Of a stretch of DNA of 64,000 bases, positions 42,226-51,233 are shown piece by piece (position 1 is the stretch's first letter; each line of letters opens with the position of its first letter). Source of the DNA: Bacillota bacterium (GTDB taxonomy: Bacteria; Bacillota; Bacilli; Paenibacillales; Paenibacillaceae); assembly GCA_023460795.1 (NCBI GenBank), contig JAEWPC010000063.1, forward strand, positions 49,408 through 113,407, given 5' to 3'. A model generated the notes under the pieces. That model had not been told where the DNA came from. It searched no databases and worked only from the letters and a program-made list of their open reading frames with translations. The position numbers and the translations under genes were made by a program.

Positions 42226-44406
42226 TTAGGGTTGACGCATCGTCAGGCTGACGCGGCCTTTCTTCAGATCGACGCCGATCACCCAGACGGTGACGGTGTC
42301 GCCAACCGCGACGACTTCCGTCGGGTGCTTCACGAACTTATTGCTCAGCTGCGATACGTGGACGAGTCCGTCGTTCTTGATGCCGATATCGACGAACGCG
42401 CCGAAGTCGACGACGTTGCGGACCGTACCTTTAAGTTCCATGCCCGCCTTCAAGTCCTCGATGTCCAGCACGTCGGTATGGAAAATCGGCGGCGGGAGCT
42501 CGTCGCGCGGGTCGCGGCCCGGACGCATCAGGCTGTCCACGATATCCCGGAGGGTAGGCACTCCTACCCCGAGCGAACCGGACAGCTCGTTAAGATCAAG
42601 CTCTCTCAGCTTCTCGTTCACCTTGTCCGTGCCGATCTCCGCGACGTTCAACCCGAGCGCCTTGAACAGCTTCCCGACGACGTCGTACGATTCCGGGTGA
42701 ATCGGCGTGCGATCGAGCGGATTGGCCCCTTCCATGATGCGAAGGAAGCCGACGCACTGCTCGAACGTCTTCGCGCCGAGTCTTGGCACCTTCTGCAACT
42801 GCGCTCGCGACGTGAACTTGCCGATCTCTTCGCGCTGCTTGACGATGTTCTTCGCCAGCGTGGCGTTAATGCCCGACACGTAGGACAGCAGGGACGGAGA
42901 GGCGGTGTTCACGTCGACGCCGACATGGTTAACCGCCGACTCGACAACGCCCGATAAGCTCTCGTCCAGCCGCTTCTGCGTGACGTCGTGCTGGTATTGG
43001 CCGACGCCGATCGCCTTCGGCTCGATCTTCACGAGCTCGGCCAGCGGGTCCTGCAGACGACGCGCGATCGATACCGCGCTGCGCTCCGCGACGTCGAGCT
43101 CCGGAAACTCCTCTTGCGCGAGCTTGGACGCCGAGTAGACGCTCGCGCCCGCTTCGTTAACGATGAGATACTGCAGCTTTCGCTCCGGCATCGCATGAAT
43201 GACGCCGACGACGAACTGCTCCGTCTCTCGGGAAGCGGTGCCGTTGCCGACGACGATCAGCTGCACGACGTATTGCGTGATGAGCCGGCGGAACAACGCT
43301 TCGGCTTCCGCCTTCTTGTTGTGCGGCGGGGTCGGATAACTGACCGCCACCTCCAGCAGCTTGCCCGTCTCGTCGACTACCGCCAGCTTGCAGCCCGTCC
43401 GGTAAGCCGGGTCGACGCCGAGCACGACGCGCCCTTTAACCGGCGGCTGAAGCAGCAGATTACGCAAATTTTCCGAGAAGATTCCGATTGCATGTTCCTC
43501 CGCCTTCTCGGTCAGCTCGCCCCGAATCTCGCGCTCGATGGACGGCGAGATGAGGCGCTTATACGCGTCCTCCAGCGTCGCGGCAAGCGCCTGCTGCACG
43601 ATCGAAGCGCCGCGAATGTACCGGCGGCTCAGCTCCGCGTGAATCCGATCGGTCTGTACGTCGATGGAGACGCCGAGCACTTCCTCGCGTTCGCCGCGGT
43701 TGATCGCCAGCACGCGGTGCGGCGGCAGCCGCTTGACCGGCTCGGAATATTGATAATACATCTCGTATACCGACTCCGCATCGGCATTCTTCGCTTTGCT
43801 GTGCAGCACGCCGTTATCCCACGTAAACCGGCGTACCCACTTGCGGATGTCCGCTTCATCGGCGACCGTCTCCGCGATGATGTCGCAAGCGCCTTGCACC
43901 GCTTCCTCGGCGGCGTTCACGCCAAGCTCGGGGTTTATGTATTTCGCCGCCTCGGCAAGCATATCGCCTTGTCTCGGCTGCGATAGAATCCACTGCGATA
44001 GCGGCTCCAGCCCGCGCTCCTTGGCGACGCTAGCGCGCGTCTTGCGCTTCTGCCGGTAAGGCCGGTACAAATCCTCGACCTCTTGCAACTTCACGGCTTT
44101 CTCGATCGCCGCTTGCAGCTCCGGCGTCAGCTTGCCTTGCTCCTCGATGAGCCGGATCACTTCCGCTTTACGATCCTCTAACCCTTTCAGATACGTTCGG
44201 CGCTCGTCGATCGCGCGAAGCTGATTCTCGTCCAGCTCGCCCGTCATCTCCTTGCGGTACCGCGCGATGAACGGGATCGTATTGCCGTCGTCGAGCAACG
44301 ACGCCACCGTCCGGACTTGACCTGCTCCAATGTTAAGCTCCGCCGCGATCTGGCGAATCATTCTTTCCTGCGCGTTCGCGCCTGCCGTTTGCTGTATTGC
44401 ACTCAT
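42226..44406 (-). CDS. Tex family RNA-binding protein (YdcI type)
   Basis: A 726-residue protein. Order: N-terminal helical region (IAAELNIGAGQVRTVASLLDD, TIPFIARYRKEMTGELDE), YqgF/RNase H-like domain (LGVDPAYRTGCKLAVVDETG), helix-hairpin-helix repeats (SGINATLAKNIVKQREEIG and VPRLGAKTFEQCVGFLRI), then a C-terminal S1 domain (GMELKGTVRNVVDFGAFVDI). Tex proteins bind RNA and affect transcription. AGGAGGAG precedes the ATG. It follows the aminopeptidase gene by 30 bases, probably one transcript. Confidence 0.95.
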   Translation of the reverse strand: MSAIQQTAGANAQERMIRQIAAELNIGAGQVRTVASLLDDGNTIPFIARYRKEMTGELDENQLRAIDERRTYLKGLEDRKAEVIRLIEEQGKLTPELQAAIEKAVKLQEVEDLYRPYRQKRKTRASVAKERGLEPLSQWILSQPRQGDMLAEAAKYINPELGVNAAEEAVQGACDIIAETVADEADIRKWVRRFTWDNGVLHSKAKNADAESVYEMYYQYSEPVKRLPPHRVLAINRGEREEVLGVSIDVQTDRIHAELSRRYIRGASIVQQALAATLEDAYKRLISPSIEREIRGELTEKAEEHAIGIFSENLRNLLLQPPVKGRVVLGVDPAYRTGCKLAVVDETGKLLEVAVSYPTPPHNKKAEAEALFRRLITQYVVQLIVVGNGTASRETEQFVVGVIHAMPERKLQYLIVNEAGASVYSASKLAQEEFPELDVAERSAVSIARRLQDPLAELVKIEPKAIGVGQYQHDVTQKRLDESLSGVVESAVNHVGVDVNTASPSLLSYVSGINATLAKNIVKQREEIGKFTSRAQLQKVPRLGAKTFEQCVGFLRIMEGANPLDRTPIHPESYDVVGKLFKALGLNVAEIGTDKVNEKLRELDLNELSGSLGVGVPTLRDIVDSLMRPGRDPRDELPPPIFHTDVLDIEDLKAGMELKGTVRNVVDFGAFVDIGIKNDGLVHVSQLSNKFVKHPTEVVAVGDTVTVWVIGVDLKKGRVSLTMRQP

Positions 44407-44436
44407 GACCTTGCTCCTCCTGCACCCAACCGACGA

Positions 44437-45681
44437 TTATTTGAAAGCCCAATCTCCATTGCGGAATACCGGAACGACGGTCCCGTCCGCCGTTACGCCG
44501 TCGACGTCCATCTCGCCGGAGCCGACCATGAAGTCCACGTGCACGATGCTCGCATTAACGCCGGATGCCTCAAGCTCCGCCGGAGACATCTCCTTGCCTC
44601 CCGCGACGTTGAAGGCGTACCCGCTGCCGATGGCAAAATGGTTCGAAGCGTTCTCGTCGAACAGCGTATTCAGGAACAGCACGTTCGATTGCGAAATCGG
44701 GGACGGATGAGGGACGAGCGCGACTTCGCCCAAGTAGTGCGAGCCTTCGTCGGAATCCACGAGATTCTGAAGGATGTCCTGGCCTTGCTTCGCCTCGACT
44801 TTAACGATGCGTCCCGCCTCGAACGTCAGCTTGAAGCCGTCGATGATGTTGCCACCGTAGCTGAGAGGCTTCGTGCTGGACACATAGCCGTTAACCCCCG
44901 TCTTATTCGGCACGGTGAACACTTCCTCCGTCGGCATATTCGCCATGAACGGGGTTCCTTGCGCGTTCACGCTGCTAGCCGCCACCCACACATGCTTCTC
45001 CGGCAGCTCTACCGACAGTTCCGTGCCGGTCGCGCGATACAGCAGCTTAACGAAGTGCTTCTCGTTCAGCCAGTCGCTCTTCGCATGCAAATTGCGATTG
45101 TGTTCGTCCCACGCTTGGACCGGATCGGGCGCATCCAAACGCACCGCCTTGAAGATCGCTTCCCATAGCTTGGCGACCGCTTCTTCTTCGCCCGCGTCCG
45201 GGAATACCTTGGCCGCCCAGGCCGTGGTCGACGCGGCAACGATCGTCCAGCTGATGCGGTCCGCTTGCGTCGCGCGCCTGAACTCCCTTAAGCCGTGCCC
45301 TTGCGCTTTCTGGTAGTTCGCGATTCGCTCCGAAGGAATTCCTTTGAGCAGATCTGGATTCGGGGATAAAAGCGCGATGTATACGCCGTTCTCGTTAACG
45401 AATTCGTTGCGCTTGGCCGTCTCCCACTCCGGGAACCGCGTGAACACTTCGTCGGCCGCCTTCTCGTACTTGAGCCTCGTAATCGTCTCGTCCGTCCAAT
45501 CGACGTGCACGTTGCTGGCTCCAGCTTGATAAGCCCGCTCCGCGACTAGCCGCACGAGAGGCGCGATCTCTACCGATCCGATGATGAACACCGGTTGGCC
45601 AGGCTGTACGTTGCCGCCTACTCTTACGATCAGCTCGGCGTATTTGCTCAATTGCGCGTTAAAATCCATCGTCTTCGACAT
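44437..45681 (-). CDS. M29 family aminopeptidase (AmpS/PepS type)
   Basis: A 414-residue cytoplasmic metallo-aminopeptidase. Family M29 features are the PGQPVFIIGSVEIAPLVRLV opening, YIALLSPNPDLLKGI, MPTEEVFTVPNKTGVNGYVS (metal-binding Glu) and SHYLGEVALVPHPSPIS, then NHFAIGSGYAFNV and HVDFMVGSGEMDVDG. ATG 45681 has AGGAGGAG upstream; the frame is open further. It sits between tex and ndoA, a place without a counterpart in Bacillus subtilis as I recall it. A terminator separates it from ndoA. Confidence 0.92.
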   Translation of the reverse strand: MSKTMDFNAQLSKYAELIVRVGGNVQPGQPVFIIGSVEIAPLVRLVAERAYQAGASNVHVDWTDETITRLKYEKAADEVFTRFPEWETAKRNEFVNENGVYIALLSPNPDLLKGIPSERIANYQKAQGHGLREFRRATQADRISWTIVAASTTAWAAKVFPDAGEEEAVAKLWEAIFKAVRLDAPDPVQAWDEHNRNLHAKSDWLNEKHFVKLLYRATGTELSVELPEKHVWVAASSVNAQGTPFMANMPTEEVFTVPNKTGVNGYVSSTKPLSYGGNIIDGFKLTFEAGRIVKVEAKQGQDILQNLVDSDEGSHYLGEVALVPHPSPISQSNVLFLNTLFDENASNHFAIGSGYAFNVAGGKEMSPAELEASGVNASIVHVDFMVGSGEMDVDGVTADGTVVPVFRNGDWAFK

Positions 45682-45709
45682 TCGCTCGTGTCTCCTCCTA
45701 AGCACAAAT

Positions 45710-45749
45710 AAAGACAGGCAACCGCCGTAAGCCAGCAGCTCCTGTCTTT
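45710..45749 (-). terminator. Terminator of the ndoAI-ndoA unit
   Basis: AAAGACAGG and CCTGTCTTT form a 9-bp stem around a loop that can also pair, followed on minus by ATTTG. It starts 6 bases past the ndoA stop. Confidence 0.7.
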
Positions 45750-45755
45750 CGTGTT

Positions 45756-46106
45756 TTAAAAATCAATTAAGCCGACGCTGATCTGCAATGCCTCATCGAC
45801 TTTGCGCATCGTATCGTCTTCCAGATGCGTGATTTTATCGGTTAGCCGCTGCTTATCGATGGTACGAATCTGTTCGAGCAAAATAACCGAATCCCGCTCC
45901 ATCCCATGCGTCTTCGCATCGATTTCCACGTGAGTGGGCAATTTCGCTTTCTGAATCTGCGCCGTGATAGCGGCTACGATCACCGTCGGACTGAATCGGT
46001 TGCCAATATCGTTCTGGATCACCAGCACGGGGCGTACGCCGCCTTGTTCCGAGCCGACGACCGGAGACAAATCCGCATAGTATACATCCCCGCGTTTAAC
46101 GATCAA
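45756..46106 (-). CDS. ndoA: EndoA/MazF-type mRNA interferase toxin
   Basis: A 116-residue toxin nearly collinear with Bacillus subtilis EndoA: VKRGDVYYADLSPVVGSEQG, RPVLVIQNDIGNRFSPTVIV, AAITAQIQKAKLPTHVEID, VILLEQIRTIDKQRL. MazF-family proteins cut RNA at short sequences (UACAU in B. subtilis). The start is TTG at 46106, three bases after the antitoxin stop, with GGGGTG upstream; tight coupling keeps the toxin below antitoxin. Confidence 0.95.
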   Translation of the reverse strand: MIVKRGDVYYADLSPVVGSEQGGVRPVLVIQNDIGNRFSPTVIVAAITAQIQKAKLPTHVEIDAKTHGMERDSVILLEQIRTIDKQRLTDKITHLEDDTMRKVDEALQISVGLIDF

Positions 46107-46109
46107 TAG

Positions 46110-46391
46110 CTACACCCCGCTTACGAGGCGTCCGAGCGATCTTTCGGCGTCTTCTTCCGCTTGGAACGCTTCCGAAGCCATATGGAGGTTGATCTTAGCC
46201 ATCTCGAGATAACCACGCTGCATCGCGTCGCGAATAAGCCGATTTTTGCGATCGACCAAGTACTCCTTCATCGCCTGGCGAATGATCTCGCTGCGATTCG
46301 TGTTTTCCTTAGCTACGACAAAATCGACCTCGCGCAGCAATTGATCGGGAAGACTGATCATAATCCGTTTCGTGTTATGAAGATTGGCCAC
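46110..46391 (-). CDS. ndoAI: EndoAI-type antitoxin (RHH family)
   Basis: A 93-residue protein of the ribbon-helix-helix type: KRIMISLPDQLLREVDFVV gives the DNA-binding strand and helix, and RDAMQRGYLEMAKINLHMAS with EAERSLGRLVSGV at the end match EndoAI of B. subtilis, which has the same length. The start is GTG at 46391, preceded by GGGGGTG; the longer frame to 46424 has no better site. It neutralises NdoA, encoded next. Alr lies 134 bases upstream, a gap without a clear promoter. Confidence 0.92.
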   Translation of the reverse strand: MANLHNTKRIMISLPDQLLREVDFVVAKENTNRSEIIRQAMKEYLVDRKNRLIRDAMQRGYLEMAKINLHMASEAFQAEEDAERSLGRLVSGV

Positions 46392-46525
46392 CGAACAGAC
46401 ACCCCCAAAGGTTTTCCAGCACACAACCTAATTCCCAGTATGCATGTGTAAGAAGCGAAATATACGAATACTCTCGTAACCATTCTAGATATATAACAGA
46501 CTTTCCTGCTCGATGACGAGATTTT

Positions 46526-47719
46526 TCATGAACCAAATGATCCCAAGACCGGGTTCGTCACCGCTACCGTCTCTCCGCCCCGCTTGTAGACGCGCGGCAC
46601 CCTCGCCGCTATCATGCACGCGACCTCGTAAGGGATCGTGCCCAGCTGATCGGCGACCTCTTCGATCGTGATCGTCGCATCGCCCTGACGGCCGATCAGT
46701 ACCGCTTCCTCGTCGAGCTGAACGTCCGCTTCGCCCGCACGGGCCGCGTCGTCGAGCCGGATCATGCACTGATCCATGCAGATCGTCCCCAGCACCGGCA
46801 CCCGGCGTCCGCGCACGAGCGCTTCCGCTTTGCCGGTCATCATCCGGCTGAAGCCGTCCGCATAACCGATCGGTATCGTGCCGATCGTCTCTTCGCGCTT
46901 CGTGAAATATCTCGTACCGTAGCTGATGCCTTCTCCGGAGGACAATCTCTTCACATGGACGATCTTCGTCTTCAGCGTAAGAACAGGCTCCAAAGCGATG
47001 GACTCGCCGTTCACTTCCGAACTGGGATAACATCCATACATGCTAATGCCCAGTCTAAGCATGCCGCCGACATGCTCGGGAAGATCGATCCCCGTCGCGC
47101 TGTTGCCGGAGTGAACGATCGGGATATGGAAGCCGCTCCGCTCCGCGAATTTCACGACGCCGGCGAAGCGTTCGGCTTGCATGAACGTATATTGTTTATC
47201 CGTCTCGTCCGCACGCGCGAAATGCGTGAACATGCCTTCGATTTCTAGTCCCGGAATCTCGAACGCACGCCGGATGAACCGCTCGGCATGCTCTCCTGGA
47301 AGTACGCCAAGCCGTCCCATGCCCGAATCGATCTTCACGTGCGCTTTCAGCCTGCGTTCCGACGGAGGCAGAGCTGCCGCGGCATCGAGAATGTCGTCGC
47401 GGTACATCGTCAACGTAATGCCTTGGTCCCGTGCGATGGGAAGCCCTTCCGGCGGCGTAAAACCCAGCACGAGGATCGGCGCCCCAATCCCCGCCTCGCG
47501 AAGCTGCAACGCCTCGTCCAAGAACGCGACGCCCAAATAATCGATGCCGGCCTGTTCGGCCGAGCGCGCTACCTCTACCGCCCCATGCCCGTACGCGTTG
47601 GCTTTCACGGACGCGAGCAATAGCGTTCCGTGAGGCAGATGCTTGCGGAACGCTGCAATATTGCTCTCCAGGGCATCTAGGGATATCTCGGCCACGGTCG
47701 GCCGGTAATAACTGTCCAC
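46526..47719 (-). CDS. alr: Alanine racemase
   Basis: A 397-residue PLP enzyme that makes D-alanine for peptidoglycan. Lys39 in LLASVKANAYGHG binds PLP, and Tyr in GISYGTRYFTKRE is the second catalytic base. Also GVAFLDEALQLREAGI, KIDSGMGRLGV, and GTICMDQCMIRLDD. The start is GTG at 47719 with AAGGTGG upstream. The order ydcC-alr-ndoAI-ndoA is as in Bacillus subtilis. Confidence 0.95.
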   Translation of the reverse strand: MDSYYRPTVAEISLDALESNIAAFRKHLPHGTLLLASVKANAYGHGAVEVARSAEQAGIDYLGVAFLDEALQLREAGIGAPILVLGFTPPEGLPIARDQGITLTMYRDDILDAAAALPPSERRLKAHVKIDSGMGRLGVLPGEHAERFIRRAFEIPGLEIEGMFTHFARADETDKQYTFMQAERFAGVVKFAERSGFHIPIVHSGNSATGIDLPEHVGGMLRLGISMYGCYPSSEVNGESIALEPVLTLKTKIVHVKRLSSGEGISYGTRYFTKREETIGTIPIGYADGFSRMMTGKAEALVRGRRVPVLGTICMDQCMIRLDDAARAGEADVQLDEEAVLIGRQGDATITIEEVADQLGTIPYEVACMIAARVPRVYKRGGETVAVTNPVLGSFGS

Positions 47720-47839
47720 GGACGAGCCACCTTCCCTGCTGCTCTTGCTACAATAAAGTAATGTTAACGGGCGGCGGCGCTACTGTCAACGATTCCGGGG
47801 CAGGCAACGATTTCCTATTGGCCTCGCCAATATGGCAAA

Positions 47840-47866
47840 GAGGCCGATCATCCATTGATCGGCCTC
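47840..47866 (-). terminator. Terminator of the ydcC-like gene
   Basis: GAGGCCGATCA and TGATCGGCCTC form an 11-bp perfect stem with a TCCAT loop; TTTGCC follows on minus. Confidence 0.8.
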
Positions 47867-47880
47867 CGTTTCCTCCATCG

Positions 47881-48990
47881 TTACTTACCGGATGTTTCCT
47901 CCATCGATTGCGCGATCTTCACCATATCCGCTTGCTCGAGATCGGAACTGATCAACCTGTACTCCGTTCCGTTGTAGGTCCACGTCAGCGTGCTAGTCTC
48001 GCCTTGCGTCAGATGGCCCATCGTGAAGCCGAGATCGACCGACAGCCCTTTCATCAGCGTGACCGCTTGATCTCTGGACACCATCTCGAGAATCGTGAAG
48101 TCATATGCTCCGGAGTAGCGCAGCATGACGCCGGTGTTCTCGCCGAGCTGCACGTCCGTCGGTTGCTCGAGCAGTTGCACGCCGACCGGCAACGCTTCCG
48201 GATCCGGCTCGACGATCGTCACGCTCTCTTGCGGAGCGGCGGTCGTCGGATCGACTTCCTGACCGGAGGTTTGATTGTCCTTGGACGCATCAGGCCCGCT
48301 CGAGCTGTCAGCGCTCGGACTTGGCTGCGCAGAGTCGGAAGGCTTCGCTTTCTGCCCGCCCATGTTCTGATTCATATCGAACGCGGAATTATCGAACTTC
48401 GTCCCGAACTCGAACGAATCGAAGTTGACTTCGACCATCGTATGGGCGCTCGTGTCGGTAACTTCCACTCTGAGCGGTTTGTAGCTGCCTTGATCGAGCC
48501 ATATTTTCTGCCTTGCGAACGAGCCGTTCTGATAATTGCCCGCCATGACGTCGAATACGTAGGCGTCCTTGTCTTCCGCGAACTGTCTCGAGTTATCCAT
48601 TAAGATGCTTTGAACGAGCGTCTGGTACAAGTACACTTGGCCTTGGTTTTTCGGCCAATCGCTTTGGAACCGATAGCTCTTGTTGAGCTGAGGCGTAAGC
48701 ACGAACACGCCTTCGTTGTTGCGGAGTACGATCTGCGTAATATCGCGCTTTTCGTTCGTGAGGGAGATCCGATAATAATCCGGCTTTTGGTACCACACTT
48801 CCACCTTGTACTTCTGCGGCTGCTGCCCCGTATGTAACGTCATCGTGCCGCTTCCTTGATAGCTTTCCATTTTGCTTACCACTTTGTCCAGGTCTTTCAC
48901 GATCGAATCCGCATTCTTGCCCCCGCAACCCGCTAAGACGAAGGTCATAAGCAAGGCAAGAGCGGCGATCCAACTCATTCGACGACGCAT
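47881..48990 (-). CDS. YdcC-like sporulation lipoprotein (LolA-like fold)
   Basis: A 369-residue lipoprotein. A signal peptide ends in the lipobox VLAGC, then a LolA/outer-membrane-lipoprotein-sorting-like domain (IVKDLDKVVSKMESYQGSG, YQKPDYYRISLTNEKRDI, IWLDQGSYKPLRVEV). A linker rich in Ser/Pro/Asp (about 60 residues) separates it from a C-terminal DUF4367-like domain (LGENTGVMLRYSGAYDFTIL, DLGFTMGHLTQG). ATG 48990 has GGGGTGG nearby. In B. subtilis the equivalent lies between acpS and alr and is sporulation-related. Here the acpS side is replaced by unrelated decayed sequence. Confidence 0.85.
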   Translation of the reverse strand: MRRRMSWIAALALLMTFVLAGCGGKNADSIVKDLDKVVSKMESYQGSGTMTLHTGQQPQKYKVEVWYQKPDYYRISLTNEKRDITQIVLRNNEGVFVLTPQLNKSYRFQSDWPKNQGQVYLYQTLVQSILMDNSRQFAEDKDAYVFDVMAGNYQNGSFARQKIWLDQGSYKPLRVEVTDTSAHTMVEVNFDSFEFGTKFDNSAFDMNQNMGGQKAKPSDSAQPSPSADSSSGPDASKDNQTSGQEVDPTTAAPQESVTIVEPDPEALPVGVQLLEQPTDVQLGENTGVMLRYSGAYDFTILEMVSRDQAVTLMKGLSVDLGFTMGHLTQGETSTLTWTYNGTEYRLISSDLEQADMVKIAQSMEETSGK

Positions 48991-49491
48991 GCGATCCACC
49001 CCTCTGCACATTGGTTAATCCATGGTTCATGCATATGAGGGGACTTGGACGATTATGCAGGCAAGCTTCGGCTTGGACGAAAGACAAGTGTTCGGACAGA
49101 AGGGTTAGAGCCGAGAGGCCGCTTCGGACGCGGGCTCGGACGATTGGAACATTTTATAGAAGATGGGCTGACAAGACGGTTGGATGGGCTTTCTGTCAAC
49201 ACGTTGCAAACAATCGGTTGTTGAAAGTGGTTGCAGAGCGGCTTGGAAATCGGGTACAGCGCCGCTGCATCAGTACAGGAACAGCAAGAGCAAGCTAGAT
49301 TCAGCCACAGCATGGGTACTCGCTTGGCTTCTCTTGCTTGCTCTTGGATGAGTATTCAGCCACAGCCCCGGCAAGGGTTAAGTCGGGGTTCACTTGGGGT
49401 TCAGTTTGGGGTACAGTCGCTCCTGCTCGCTCGTAGCGGTACTGTCGCTTGGGGTTCAGGAGGTACAGTCAGGTCGTACCCCGGCTGCACC
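48991..49491. other. Non-coding, low-complexity segment beside the recombinase remnant
   Basis: No convincing gene here, on either strand. The stretch is made of short imperfect repeats such as ATTCAGCCACAG (twice, near 49300 and 49358), GGGGTTCA (several, 49385-49460), GTACAGTC (several) and CTTGCTTG. No ribosome binding site precedes any frame. It adjoins an integrase pseudogene and may contain a former attachment site, which cannot be identified from sequence alone. The expected acpS gene was not found. Confidence 0.5.
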
Positions 49492-49977
49492 CTACTGTAC
49501 CCCTGAATCGGGGCTAGACCCAGCCACTGTAGCAGGGGCGGGCTTGCTTGTTGAGTTGCTCAGTAGCTCGTCCAGCTTGGCTGCTGCTTGCTCCTCCAAT
49601 CCAGGCAATACGTGCGAATAGCGGTCAAGTGTGATCGTCACCGACGAATGGCCTAATCGTTGACTGACAATCTTAATGTGAATTCCTGCTTTGAGTAGCA
49701 AGCTCGCGTGTGTATGCCGGAGATCGTGAAACCGAATTCGAGGCACACTAGCGCGTTCGATCGCTTTGTGCTACGCCTCATGATGCTGTTGTACGTTAGG
49801 TGTCTTTCCGGTCATTGTTGTTGCAACTTCGTACTTATCTCCGACAGCTTGTCGGTCCTTTTCCTGTTTGAGGATCTGTTCTCGTAGTCCCTCTATGGCT
49901 TGCTCAGGTAATGAAATTGTCCGGAAACCGGCGGCTGTCTTTGGAGGTTGGTAGCCGAGCGTCAGTTTGAATCTTAT
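49492..49977 (-). pseudogene. Tyrosine recombinase (phage-type integrase) remnant
   Basis: The C-terminal catalytic part is intact in 49492-49746: HDLRHTHASLLLKAGIHIKI, LGHSSVTITLDRYSHVLPGL, containing the HxxR motif, the later His and the Tyr nucleophile. Upstream in the same frame, separated by one TAG stop at about 49778, continue KTAAGFRTISLPEQAIEGL and RQAVGDKYEVATTMTGKT. The frame begins after a TAG at 49978-49980, so the N-terminal DNA-binding arm and the first catalytic Arg region are gone. It is most likely dead and marks a past integration event next to ydcC. Confidence 0.8.
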
Positions 49978-50003
49978 CTAGGTGCTGCGAGAGGCCGGAG
50001 AGT

Positions 50004-51096
50004 CTACTGCCTTTCGTACAGTATCTCCCGAAGTCTTAGTAGAAACTGCCGTCCGTCTCTTCTTGGATCCCGGCAAGCTGCCTGGGCTACAAGCACATTG
50101 ATCTGCTCCTCCGAGCACCGATCCAAACAAGTGTCGATGGAGAGGACCAACGATCTCTTGTAGGCAGCGCCGCAGGCTTCAAGGTCCGACTGCCGATAGC
50201 GCGATCTCATGTCTGCAAACTTTGACCCGAAAAAATCAAATAAGAACGATTGCAAATTCAGCCTATAGTGCTCGCGACCGCGTATCTCCCAAATCTCGCG
50301 AGGAAGTTGTCGGTATGCCGTGTCGACCGCTTGTATCAGATTCGGAGCGAGGAAATCCGGCCAATTACCTGTGTACAGATCCTGCCGAATCTCCTCGTTA
50401 ACGATCAACAGACCGTGATGAATCCGGCCTACTGGACGATCAGTTGCGACAAAGCCCATCCGGCATAATTGGACGACTGCATCGACGATGCGCGAGCAGC
50501 GTTCCTCCGGAACGCGGAAAAGATCGCCAAGGCCGTACCAGGTAATTAAACTTTTCGCTTCGAAATCATGCGTGAAGAGCAAGTAAAATACATCATCCGT
50601 AGGAACCTGAAGGAGTATAGAGGCGAACATGTCCGAATAGGCAAGCTCTAGTCGTTTCAAGTTATCGGATAGGCGGTAAAACAGACTGACCAGATCGCCG
50701 TCCATCACAAGCTCTGACTCCGCAACCAAAAACTGACGATCTTCCTGCACGCCCGTCTCTTGGAATAAGATCCGCTGGTACAATGCCATCGCTTCCGAAG
50801 TATAACCCAGCTTAAGCAGACGGTTCACTTCATATAGCTCAAATCCCGTATCAATCTGCAGGTGGCCTCACTCATTCATCCAGAAAATAACGAACAAATT
50901 ACCGTATATCCCGACGGCTGCCGGATAGGAGTTGCCCAATAGAGGCATGAGCGATTGCTGCGTCCATATTCGGCTTCGCAGGGGCAACATTCGCGTAAAA
51001 TTCTTGTACTTCCACTCGCGGTCGCCCCCATTGGATAACGTTTTCCAAGTCTGAATAACATACCATATCCGGATGTGAATGTACACTGGGTTTCAT
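50004..51096 (-). pseudogene. Broken gene of unknown function
   Basis: The largest open part is 50004-50828 (274 codons from a GTG), with no ribosome binding site before it. The frame stays open upstream to a TGA at 50868 (GHLQIDTGFELYEVNRLLKL), and beyond that stop it continues as YPAAVGIYGNLFVIFWMNE. A neighbouring frame (50899-51096) reads MKPSVHSHPDMVCYSDLENV, then VEVQEFYANVAPAKPNMDAA. I read this as one gene with a stop and a frameshift. The remnant is mostly helical, with a TPR-like start (YTSEAMALYQRILF). No family is recognised. Two small separate genes are the alternative. Confidence 0.5.
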
Positions 51097-51166
51097 AGTT
51101 CCGGCTTGGACGATGGAAAAGTGCCCGTCAAGCCGCGAGAGAGAATTTTAAACAAAAAAATTGGAA

Positions 51167-51214
51167 TTGATTGCGTATTCATGGGTGATATAATTTGGCT
51201 TGAAAACGTTTTCC
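51167..51214 (+). promoter_or_regulatory. Promoter with cre site for the FN3/CBM3 gene
   Basis: TTGATT (51167-51172) and TATAAT (51189-51194) are 16 bases apart. TGAAAACGTTTTCC (51201-51214) follows, starting 6 bases after the -10, with the perfect palindrome GAAAACGTTTTC. It fits the CcpA cre consensus with one mismatch at the last base. A site over the start of transcription usually means repression by preferred sugars. GGAGG for the gene is at 51221-51225. Confidence 0.75.
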
Positions 51215-51233
51215 CAAAAAGGAGGAAGCAAAC

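Noticed and set aside
42988..43986. Plus-strand open frame of 332 codons
   Set aside because: Antisense to tex; Arg/Leu-rich, no start signal.
49492..51096. Complete prophage or integrative element
   Set aside because: Only a truncated recombinase with an internal stop and one broken unknown gene remain; no structural, replication or transfer genes.
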